NCBI RefSeq assembly: GCF_038502225.1
Contig: NC_091301.1
Coordinates: 19,254,347-19,318,346, forward strand
Length of the DNA stretch: 64,000 nt
Direction of reading: 5' to 3'
From: Cherax quadricarinatus
Lineage: Eukaryota; Arthropoda; Malacostraca; Decapoda; Parastacidae
Each line of letters starts with the position of its first letter. Position 1 is the first letter of the stretch. This document shows positions 23,208 through 32,076 of the stretch, in pieces. The position numbers were made by a program, and so were the translations under genes. The notes beneath the pieces were generated by a model. The model was not told the DNA's origin, did no database searches, and was given only the letters and a program-made list of their open reading frames with translations.

Positions 23208-24964
23208 ATGGCAGCCCTAGTCCATGAACCTGCTACCCCCGGGCCCCTTCTTGATACCGCACCCCGTTCTGACCCCGCCTCGTCTTTGGACCACTCTTCG
23301 GACACTCCTCATGCCTCTGTACCTCTTGCCGGTGCTGTTTCCTCACCCGCTTCAGGTACTGAGGCCTCGACTGACTCCTTCGATTTATCTGACCTTCGCT
23401 CTCCTCTGACTATGCTTCCGGCCTCTCCCTCTAGGTGCGGCAATTTTCGAATTACCAACCCGTTCCACGTCGGACCAACTCTGGTCCCACGCCTAAATGC
23501 CAACGACAATTACCTGCTGATGATACTTCTCCACCTTCTCGTTCTTCTCAGAAAAGATCGACACGTCCTTCACTACCTTTCCACGCTCAGTTTCAGACTG
23601 CACAATGGACTAAATTCTTCACTTTACGACCGACTTCCTCTACTGCCTATCTTTCTGACCACAGTATTGGCAAGGCACTCCTACGCCATGTTGGTAAAGA
23701 TATTTCTTTTCATGCTCTTAAGAGCGGTACGCGCATCATCACCGTACAGACTGCTACCCAGGCTCATGAGCTTTCTCGTCTTTCCCATATCGATACTGTT
23801 CCTGTCACTATTGAAAAACATCATTCCCTCAATTCTTGTAGTGGTACCGTCATTCTGCCCCATACCATAGTTCAACAAAATTTCCAGACATGTGGCACTG
23901 ACATTCTTGAACAGCTGGAACTCCAAGATCTCCCAATCCTCAAGGTAGACACTTACGTTCTTCCTGCCCGTGGGCGGAGACGATACCCTAGCAATGTGGC
24001 TCGTTTAACTTTTGACAGCCGTGAACTCCCATCCTCAGTTTATGTAGCAGGACATCGGTTACAAGTTCAAAAGGTGATCCCTACACCGCAACAGTGTAGA
24101 AATTGCTGGCGATTTGGCCATCCAGCGAAATATTGCAGATCTATCGCAGAATGCCCAGTCTGTGGTGCCGATGACCATTCTAATACGTCTTGCAATCGAC
24201 CTCCCTCTTGCCTTAATTGTCATGAGGCTCACCCTTCATACTCTCGCCATTGCCAAGTCTACTTAAACAAGCGGGAAATCCGTTACCTCAAAGAGGCAGA
24301 AGGTCTCCCTTATGCCATGGCAGCTTCTCATCTCCGACTCCAAGGGAGACTACCTCATGTTTCTTATTCCCGTGTTTCAAAATGTCCCCCCACTTCTGGT
24401 ATCCCATCTTCTGCACCCACCTCTGTGGTTACCTCTCCCATAGTCACTCCTGTATCTAATTCTTTTGCTGTCCTCGGCTCAGACGTCCCTACTTCAACGC
24501 CTCAGTCTGATCTCGCTTCTTCGTGTTCTCTCTCACAAGCCTCAGTAGCGACGAGATCTCGTATGACACCTCCTCCCAATCGTCCCTCTACTTCTCAAAA
24601 GTCAAAAAAAGGTCCGTTAACACCTCCTATCCATCTTCCACCTCCTCATTTTCCCTTCCCTGTCTCTGTACCTGGTTCTCCCCCTCTCACTGGCTCTGTT
24701 ACAAGTGTAGAGGTTCACCCTCCTCCTTGTACTGTACCTTCCTCCCCTGTTCCCTCCCAAGTTTCTTCCTCTTCTGCCACCTCCCAGGTTTCTGCCTCTT
24801 CTGTCCCCTTCCATGCTTCTCCAGTTCCCTCCACCCTTTTGCCCTCCCCTACCTTGGTACAGTCCATTACAGTTCCAATCTTTACTCATCCTCCCCCTAC
24901 CATTTCCAATATTGTCTCCCATACGACGTCTCTGAATTCTGAAACACTTGAAGCAATCTCTGAC
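23208..24964 (+). pseudogene. I-type LINE ORF1 (Gag-like, zinc knuckles)
   Basis: Likely start ATG at 23,208 (MAALVHEPATPGPLLD). The frame changes near 23,440 into the frame that carries the rest of the protein. An RRM-like/jockey Gag region (SIGKALLRHVGKDISFHALK ... RGRRRYPSNVARLTF) is followed by three CCHC knuckles: CRNCWRFGHPAKYC, CPVCGADDHSNTSC and CLNCHEAHPSYSRHC (24,096-24,255). A Ser/Pro-rich tail follows. It is cut at about 24,964 by the truncated CR1 element and resumes at 26,185. Confidence 0.85.
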
Positions 24965-26011
24965 AGGGTCCCACATCAGAGACTATTGAGGAAAATTAAA
25001 GCACATGGAATAGGAGGAGAAATTTTTTCCTGGATAGAGGCATGGTTGACAAATAGGCAGCAGAGAGTTTGCATAAATGGGGAGAAATCAGAGTGGGGAA
25101 GCGTCACGAGCGGTGTTCCACAGGGGTCAGTGTTGGGCCCCCTGCTGTTCACAATCTACATAAACGACATAGATGAGGGCATAAAGAGCGACATCGGCAA
25201 GTTTGCCGATGACACCAAAATAGGCCGTCGAATTCATTCTGACGAGGACATTCGAGCACTCCAGGAAGATTTGAATAGACTGATGCAGTGGTCGGAGAAG
25301 TGGCAGATGCAGTTTAATATAGACAAATGCAAAGTTCTAAATGTTGGACAGGACAATAACCATGCCACATATAAACTAAATAATGTAGATCTTAATATTA
25401 CGGATTGCGAAAAAGATTTAGGAGTTCTGGTTAGCAGTAATCTGAAACCAAGACAACAGTGCATAAGTGTTCGCAATAAAGCTAATAGAATCCTTGGCTT
25501 CATATCAAGAAGCATAAATAATAGGAGTCCTCAGGTTGTTCTTCAACTCTATACATCCTTGGTTAGGCCTCATTTAGATTATGCTGCGCAGTTTTGGTCA
25601 CCGTATTACAGAATGGATATAAATTCTCTGGAAAATGTACAAAGGAGGATGACAAAGATGATCCCATGTATCAGAAACCTTCCCTATGAGGATAGACTAA
25701 GGGCCCTGAAACTGCACTCTCTAGAAAGACGTAGAATTAGGGGGGATATGATTGAGGTTTATAAGTGGAAGACAGGAATAAATAAAGGGGATGTAAATAG
25801 TGTGCTGAAAATATCTAGCCTAGACAGGACTCGCAGCAATGGTTTTAAGTTGGAAAAATTCAGATTCAGGAGGGATATAGGAAAGTACTGGTTTGGTAAT
25901 AGAGTTGTGGATGAGTGGAACAAACTCCCAAGTACCGTTATAGAGGCCAGAACGTTGTGTAGCTTTAAAAATAGGTTGGATAAATACATGAGTAGATGTG
26001 GGTGGGTGTGA
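23435..26011 (+). other. 858-codon chimeric ORF: I-type Gag fused to CR1 reverse transcriptase
   Basis: One uninterrupted reading frame joins the zinc-knuckle Gag of the I-type LINE (first about 510 codons) to the palm, thumb and C-terminal part of a CR1-group RT, beginning near DRVPHQRLLRKIKAHGIGGE. The RT motif B (TSGVPQGSVLGPLLFTIYIN) and motif C (GKFADDTKIG) are intact. Motif A is missing because the CR1 copy is 5' truncated. The fusion is a by-product of insertion in the same frame. I see no sign that it is a host gene. Confidence 0.8.
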
Positions 26012-26184
26012 GTTGGACCTGATAGCTTGTGCTAACAGGTCGGTTGCCGTGTTCCTCCCTTAAGTCAATGTGACCTGACCTGACTAGGTTGGGTGCATTG
26101 GCTTAAGCCGGTAGGGACTTGGACCTGCCTCGCATGGGCCAGTAGGCCTTCTGCAGTGTTCCTTCGTTCTTATGTTCTTATGTT
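24965..26184 (+). mobile_element. CR1-group LINE, 5' truncated
   Basis: Encodes the RT from just before motif B to the C-terminus (ERRRIRGDMIEVYKWKTG, RVVDEWNKLPS, FKNRLDKYMSRCGWV, stop at 26,009-26,011). Its 3' UTR includes CTCGCATGGGCCAGTAGGCC and the tail TTCTTATGTTCTTATGTTCT. Matching copies: 54,070-55,600 (minus) and the tail at 13,613-13,880 (minus). Confidence 0.9.
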
Positions 26185-26356
26185 CTAATATATTGCAGAG
26201 ACCAAACCATCAATGGACACTGATCCACCCTCCGCTCCTTCTCTCTCCTCTACTCCATCTGCGCAACTCCTTTCTTCACAGCGCACCATTCCTTCGCTGC
26301 TTGAACGTTCTCCACTGCCTTCGCATGTGGACTTTTCTAACCCCTCTAGTCCGTAG
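26185..26356 (+). pseudogene. C-terminal remnant of I-type ORF1
   Basis: Resumes a Ser/Pro-rich reading frame (TKPSMDTDPPSAPSLSSTPS ... SHVDFSNPSSP) that ends in TAG near 26,355, just upstream of ORF2. It carries on the ORF1 tail interrupted at 24,964. Confidence 0.6.
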
Positions 26357-26400
26357 GAACCCTTACCTGCGGATTTCAGGTATCTTTATCATTGCCAATC

Positions 26401-27186
26401 ATGGCTTATTTACAGTGGAATATAAGCGGCCTCAGGGGTAATCGGGGTGAGCTTCAAATGTTACTCTCCCAGTTTTCCCCTGTTGGTGTTTGCTTACAGG
26501 AACCAAAATTACACTCTGCTGTTATCTCTCCCATCTCAGGCTATAGTTTATTGTATTCTTCAGATCCTTTTCCTGATGGGACCTTTAATGAAAGTGCCCT
26601 TCTTCTACGCACTGATATTCCGTACCATCAGCTATTTGTTCGTACTTCGCTGCATTACACAGCAGCCCGTATCCACTTGCATAGGTGGTATACGCTCTGT
26701 TCTTTATATCTCTCTCCTTCTCGGGCATTATCTATTCCGGATATTGCCTTTCTTGTTTCGTCATTACCACCACCGATTCTGTTACTTGGTGATTTTAATG
26801 CCCACCATTTCCTCTGGGGGGGGTCTCACTGTGATTCCCGTGGCATTCAGTTAGAGGCTTTTCTTGCCACCCACCCCCTCCATGTTTTAAATACAGGTAC
26901 TCACACCCATTTTGATCCTCGGACTCACACTCTCTCTTGCATCGATCTCTCAGTTTGCTCTTCCTCCGCCGCATTAGACTTCACTTGGTCTGTTCTTCCG
27001 GACTTACATGACAGCGATCATTTCCCAATCATTCTTACTTCCCCTTCATATTCACCACCACTTCGCATCCCACGCTGGCAATTTGATCAGGCAAATTGGA
27101 ACCTTTACTCACACCTGTTTTTAGAGAGGTTCCTTCTTCGTCCTCCATCGATGAGCTTTTACACCTCTTCTCGTCCTCCGTTTTAA
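26401..27186 (+). pseudogene. I-type LINE ORF2: AP endonuclease domain
   Basis: Starts MAYLQWNISGLRGNRGELQM (catalytic Asn in WNISGL), then VCLQEPKLH (Glu), PPILLLGDFNAHHFLWGG (Asp/Asn) and HDSDHFPIIL (His), the full APE motif set of LINE endonucleases. This frame closes at 27,184-27,186. The RT continues in another frame from about 27,100, so one frame change separates the domains. Confidence 0.9.
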
Positions 27187-29121
27187 CAGCAGCTTCTCAT
27201 TCTATACCCCAAACTTCGGGCAGGCATTCTCAGAAATGCGTGCCTTGGTGGTCTGCTTGTGCTCATGCAGTACGTTTGAAACGAGCTGCATGGGGCAGGT
27301 ACCGGTACAATAGAACCACAGAGAGACTTCTTGATTTTAAGCAGAAGCGTGCGATCGCTCGCCGTGTCATCCGTGACGCTAAACGCACTTGCTGGCGAGA
27401 TTATGTCTCCACCATCACCTCTGCTTCCTCTATGAGTGCAGTCTGGAAAAAAGTACGAAAACTGAGTGGTAAATATTCTCCTGACCCGGCTCCTGTTCTG
27501 CGGGTTGCCGGTGTTGATATAGCAAACCCACTAGATGTTGCCAATGAAATTGGCAATCATCTGGTCCGTATTTCTCAGGGACTCCATCTATGCCCCTCAT
27601 TTCTTTCCTCAAAGTCTGCCAGAGAGTTAGCACCCTTGGACTTTTCTTCTCTCAGAGAAGAACAGTATAATGTGCCTTTTACACTTCAAGAACTGGAGGC
27701 AACACTCTCAGCTTGCCGATCATCGGCAGCTGGGCCCGACGACATTCATATTCTTATGCTACAACATTTACATCAGTCAGCCCTTGCAGTCCTATTACGC
27801 CTTTACAATCTTATTTGGTCACAAGGAGTTCTTCCACAGCTGTGGAAATCCGCCATTGTTCTCCCTTTCCGCAAACCAGGCACTACGGGACATGAAACCT
27901 CCCACTATCGTCCCATTGCTCTTACCAGTGCAGTTTGCAAAGTGATGGAACGCCTAGTAAATAGACGTTTAGTGTGGTATATAGAGACACACAACAGTCT
28001 CTCCACTCGTCAATATGGCTTTCGTAAGGGACGTTCTACCATAGACCCCTTACTACGCTTGGATACGTATGTTCGTAATGCCTTTGCGAATAACCACTCA
28101 GTTATTGCCATATTTTTTGACCTTGAGAAGGCATATGACACAACTTGGAGGTAAAATATTTTAGCCCAAGCCCACTCCTTAGGCCTTCGAGGCAATCTAC
28201 CATCCTTCCTTAAGAACTTTTTAACTGACAGGCATTTCCGTGTTCGGGTTAATAATGTGCTCTCCCCGGACTTTATCCAAGCTGAAGGTGTCCCCCCAGG
28301 GATGTGTTCTGAGCACAACACTTTTTCTCCTTGCTATTAATGATTTGGCCTCTAGTCTTCCATCAAATATTTGGTCATCACTCTATGTTGATGACTTCGC
28401 TATTGCCTGTGCAGGCGCTGACTGTCACCTTATTACAGTTTCTCTCCAGCATGCAGTCGACCGTGTTTCCAATTGGGCCACCACACGTGGGTTTAAATTT
28501 TCCAGCACTAAAACCCACCAAATTACTTTCACTAGACGCTCTGTCATCTCCGATCATCCTTTGTACCTCAATGGCTCCTGTATCCCTGAACGTGATACAG
28601 TCAAGTTTCTGGGCCTCCTCTTTGATCGCAGGTTGTCCTGGAAACCTCACATTACCTCTCTGAAGGCAACTTGTCACAGCCGGCTGAACCTTCTTAAAAC
28701 CCTTGCTCATCTTTCATGGGGAGCTGATCGTCGAACCCTCCTTCGCCTACATTCCACCCTTATTTTATCGAAACTTGATTATGGTAACCAGATCTATTCA
28801 GCGGCATCTCCTGCTACTCTCTCTAGCCTTAACCCCATTCATCACCAAGGATTACGTTTATGCCTTGGTGCTTTTCGCTCTTCTCCTGTCGAGAGCCTCT
28901 ATGCAGAAGCGAACGTTCCATCCTTATCTGATCGCCGTGATGCCCATTGCCTTCGCTACTATGTACGCTCTCATGATCTCCGCAATCCTTCCATTTATAG
29001 AATGGTCACTGATATTAGTAGACATTATTTGTTCACCGCCCCTGTTTACTCCGTCCCTTCTCTCTTCGCCTTCATTCGCTCTTGTCTTCTCTTCAATTAC
29101 CACCTTTCTATGTACATGTAG
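27096..29121 (+). pseudogene. I-type LINE ORF2: reverse transcriptase domain
   Basis: The N-terminal part is in frame 27,096-28,154: SAAGPDDIHILML, HYRPIALTSAVCKVMERLVN (fingers), GFRKGRSTIDPLL and FFDLEKAYDTTWR (motif A). An in-frame TAA at about 28,152-28,154 and a frame change near 28,300 follow. The rest is in 28,240-29,121: SLYVDDFAIACAG (motif C, YVDD), SNWATTRGFKFSSTKTH, VKFLGLLFDRRLSW and LILSKLDYGNQIY. One nonsense change and one frame change separate it from a complete RT. Confidence 0.9.
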
Positions 29122-29651
29122 CATCTCACTTTTCCCTACCCCCCTGGGAAGTTCCAGCTGTTCGAGTCTGTTCTTTCTCTCTCCCTTGCTCGAAAGCCCA
29201 ACTGTCTACGGTCGCTTCCCGCTCTCTTTTTCTTGACCACTTTCACTCTCATTCTCATGCCATTGCTGTGTACACAGATAGCTCTAAGTCTTCTGACGGT
29301 GTAGGATTCGCAGCAGTGTTTCTGGACAGCGTCGTACAAGGGCATTTACTATCTTCGGCTAGTATTTTTACTGCTGAATTGTATGCCATCCTTACAGCAC
29401 TTATCCGTATTGCATCTATGCCTGTGTCATCATTTGTGGTTGTCTCAGACTCCCTTAGTGCTTTACAGGCTATACAGAAATTTGATACACCTCACCCCTT
29501 AGTCCTCCGTATCCAGCTTTGGCTACCCCGCATCTTTACCAAGCATAAAGATATTGTTTTTTGTTGGGTCCCTGGTCATGTTGACGTACAGGGCAATGAA
29601 CAGGCAGACACTGCTGCGCGGTCAGCAGTACATGACCTACCAGTTTCTTAG
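29082..29651 (+). pseudogene. I-type LINE ORF2: RNase H domain, interrupted
   Basis: RNase H motifs: IAVYTDSSKSSDGVGFAAVF (first Asp), SIFTAELYAILTAL (Glu), FVVVSDSLSALQAI (Asp) and FCWVPGHVDVQGNEQADTAA (His/Asp). The last codons run into the target duplication of the hammerhead-bearing insertion. The presence of RNase H places this LINE in the I-like groups. Confidence 0.92.
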
Positions 29652-29688
29652 GTAAGACACATATGCAACAGTTAGGTATCTTTATTAT

Positions 29689-29721
29689 GAAACGTTTCGC
29701 CTACACAGTAGGCTTCTTCAG
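29689..29721 (-). ncRNA. small hammerhead ribozyme motif, copy 1
   Basis: On the minus strand: core CTGAAGA (C-U-G-A-N-G-A), stem II GCCTAC/GTAGGC with loop TGT, then GAAAC and GTTTC. All conserved core bases are present. The stem III part ACGT is self-complementary and too short to fold back, as in Penelope-associated variants that cleave as dimers. Confidence 0.8.
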
Positions 29722-30117
29722 TCAAGTACAGAAAAGTTGATAGAAGCAGAAGATACTTGAAGACGATGTAATCAGTCCATCACCCTTAAAGTTTTGAGGT
29801 GGTCAGTCCCTCAGTCTGGAGAAGAGCATTGTTCCATAGTATGAAACAATATGGAGAAGAAGTGACAGGATGGAGCTTTTTATAGCGCCAAGAGGTGAGA
29901 CGTAGGCCACTAGGAGAGGTAAGAACTCAGATGTTGACAGGTCAGGTCCCTCTCAAATCCAGCCCCTCTCACTAGTGGAAGTTGTCGAAGTTGATTGCAG
30001 GTCTGTACCAAGATACCCTTGTGTTGCAGTGTCTGACAGATTGAACATTAAAATGGTATAAAATACCGACAGGTTGTTAGGCAAGACACATATGCAACAG
30101 TTAGGTATCTTTATTAT

Positions 30118-30150
30118 GAAACGTTTCGCCTACACAGTAGGCTTCTTCAG
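30118..30150 (-). ncRNA. small hammerhead ribozyme motif, copy 2
   Basis: Identical to copy 1 in core and stem II, minus strand, in the internal unit of the same insertion. With copy 1 it forms a head-to-tail pair about 430 nt apart, which would release a unit-length RNA if both cleave. Confidence 0.8.
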
Positions 30151-30470
30151 TCAAGTACAGAAAAGTTGATAGAAGCAGAAGATACTTGAAGACGATGTAA
30201 TCAGTCCATCACCCTTAAAGTTTTGAGGTGGTCAGTCCCTCAGAGGGACCTGACCTGTCAACATCTGAGTTCTTACCTCTCCTAGTGGCCTACGTCTCAC
30301 CTCTTGGCGCTATAAAAAGCTCCATCCTGTCACTTCTTCTCCATATTGTTTCATACTATGGAACAATGCTCTTCTCCAGACTGAGGGACTGACCACCTCA
30401 AAACTTTAAGGGTGATGGACTGATTACATCGTCTTCAAGTATCTTCTGCTTCTATCAACTTTTCTGTACT

Positions 30471-30507
30471 TGACTGAAGAAGCCTACTGTGTAGGCGAAA
30501 CGTTTCA
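30471..30507 (+). ncRNA. small hammerhead ribozyme motif, copy 3
   Basis: Plus strand. Stem I TGA (30,471-30,473) with TCA (30,505-30,507), core CTGAAGA 30,474-30,480, stem II GCCTAC/GTAGGC, GAA at 30,497-30,499, ACGT, expected cleavage after T 30,504. An AATAAA follows directly (30,509-30,514), so self-cleavage and a poly(A) signal lie side by side. Confidence 0.82.
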
Positions 30508-30595
30508 TAATAAAGATACCTAACTGTTGCATATGTGTCTTACCTAACAACCTGTCGGTATTTTATACCATTTTAATGTTCAACCTACCAGTTTC

Positions 30596-31027
30596 ATGTA
30601 GAGGTATTCCATTTACGGACTATTTTGCTGCAATATCTTCCCAACTTCACACCCGTTGGCAACAACATTGGTCTACTATGCTCGGCAACAAACTTCAATC
30701 TATTAAACCGAGTATAGGTTACTGGGCGTCTTCTTATCACCAGTGTCGAGGTTGGGAGACTATACTCTCTCCCGTCTTCGCATTGGCCATACTCGTCTTA
30801 CTCATGGATATCTCATGGAGAGGCGCCCTGCTCCTCTCTGTGAGAATTGCCAAGTTCCATTATCAGTCAGCCACATTCTGTTGGACTGCCCACTTTATCA
30901 ACAAGCACGCAGAATTTACCTCCGTCGTCGTCTTCGCTCTGCTGCTCTCTCTTTACCTTCCCTTCTCGCTGATGGACCCACCTTTCATCTAGACTCTCTC
31001 ATTGACTTTTTGACAACAACTGACTGA
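30596..31027 (+). pseudogene. I-type LINE ORF2 C-terminus with CCHC finger
   Basis: After the insertion the frame resumes (CRGIPFTDYFAAISSQLHTR). It reads LSRLRIGHTRLTHGYLMERR and the zinc finger CENCQVPLSVSHILLDC, the usual C-terminal finger of RNase H-bearing LINEs, and ends in FLTTTD at 31,027. A frame change occurs near 30,760. Confidence 0.85.
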
Positions 31028-31240
31028 CTTCACAAATTCTGATGATACCTTCAGCCCTTTCTACTTCAATCTCTTGCTACCCTCTACCCCCGTACTATCC
31101 CCTGCCCCGCTGTTTTCTGTAACCTACTGATCATCCCTCCTCCCTTCTGCCATCCAATACCCTCGCTTCCTTCCCTACCCTGCAGCGCTGTATAGCCCTT
31201 GTGGCTTAGCGCTTCTTTTTTATTATAATAATAATTTGGG

Positions 31241-31899
31241 TCACCCTACCTTGGTGAGAGATGACTGCTGTGATAGAAAAAAATATGCTGTATGTAATGA
31301 ACATGTTGAGGTTGTGTAAATTATACAAAGGATATGTTAAATATTTATAATAGTACAATACAGTATGTACACAAAACAGATGCAGTATGTACTTACAGAT
31401 CAAGGACATCCACATTTATTTTTCACTCTGGGGTTGTCACAAAATAGTGATGTGATAAATTTGTTACTGTAACTGCATATAAGCATTCCTTGAAAAATGT
31501 GATAAATATTCCATACTGTACACTGATATTTCAGAATCTTTTAGACAACAGTTAAATATTACAAATAGCTTATAGCTTTCAAGTATAAATATAAATTAAC
31601 AAAATTAACTCAAGAAATGGTACATTAGTGATCTGTATTAAATATACACTTCAGTAAAAAAAAATTCATTGTTACCTATAACAAGTTATGGTCATTTCAG
31701 TGGTGACTATATATAAACGTAACCTGTTAAGCACAAGGGTAATAGTAATTTTTTTCACATTTCAGAAGCTGCCTTAACATGCTTTGCACTACTTACCTGA
31801 CAACTACTGAAATAAAATATCATGACATGTAAATTAATACTGTATGCAATTAGATTCTGTATCAGGTTAAATAAAAAAAGATATTGAGTATTTATTAAT
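31241..31899 (-). other. downstream flank / possible 3' UTR of mRpL15
   Basis: AT-rich, no ORF. At 31,237-31,280 an RTE-like LINE tail fragment (GGGTCACCCTACCTTGGTGA) abuts the I-type LINE. On the minus strand AATAAA lies at 31,896-31,891, only a few bases after the stop codon, so the true poly(A) site is uncertain. Confidence 0.4.
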
Positions 31900-32076
31900 T
31901 TATGATGCAAAATGTTCTTTGAGTTCTGGATCTGTTGGCTTGAGAATAACCTTGTCCTTTAAATTAACAACCCATCCTGGCTCTAAACCAAAGAAAATCT
32001 GACGTGGATCCTTTCGTTCTAGTAGTATATCTTTATTAGGCGATGCATTCACATCTGGTAATTCATAGCCATATTT
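31900..32076 (-). CDS. mRpL15: mRpL15 exon 6 (last)
   Basis: 58 codons and TAA, from KYGYELPDVN to ELKEHFAS. Acceptor CCCTCAG just before 32,076. Contains the most conserved stretch of the family, RKDPRQIFFGLEPGWVVN. Confidence 0.96.
   Translation of the reverse strand, partial: KYGYELPDVNASPNKDILLERKDPRQIFFGLEPGWVVNLKDKVILKPTDPELKEHFAS

Larger units (their letters stand above)
29648..30582. mobile_element. 935-bp insertion with inverted arms and three hammerhead-ribozyme motifs (Penelope-like, non-autonomous)
   Basis: Flanked by the 13-bp duplication ACCTACCAGTTTC (29,635-29,647 and 30,583-30,595), which splits the RNase H / C-terminal part of the I-type LINE. Two minus-strand units (29,648-29,960 and the shorter 30,078-30,240) face one plus-strand unit (30,241-30,546), giving inverted arms of about 300 bp. 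Each unit has the same small hammerhead motif. The units also contain TATAAAAAGC (about 30,311-30,320 in the plus unit) as a possible promoter. No RT or endonuclease is encoded. The motif type and arrangement fit non-autonomous Penelope-like elements. Confidence 0.8.
17636..31240 (+). mobile_element. I-type non-LTR retrotransposon, interrupted by five other elements
   Basis: Element parts in order: GC-rich 5' UTR (17,636-18,165 and 21,964-22,130), ORF1 (23,208-24,964, resuming 26,185-26,356), endonuclease (26,401-27,186), RT (about 27,190-29,080), RNase H (29,082-29,651), C-terminal zinc finger (30,596-31,027), and 3' end GCTTAGCGCTTC plus (TAA)n to 31,240. Removing the CR1/L2 LINE with its Tigger, the TTAA element, the truncated CR1 and the hammerhead insertion leaves about 6.6 kb, a normal size for an I-clade element. 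Joining the 5' UTR across 18,165/21,964 is an inference from continuity of GC-rich sequence. The RNase H and ORF order support the I group. All ORFs carry at least one break. Confidence 0.75.

Noticed and set aside
24617..24976. Arg/Gly-rich minus-strand ORF
   Set aside because: Antisense of the Ser/Pro-rich tail of LINE ORF1.
23435..26011. 858-aa ORF as a host gene with zinc knuckles and RT
   Set aside because: The junction coincides with the 5' truncation of a CR1 copy, and the two halves belong to two separate LINEs.
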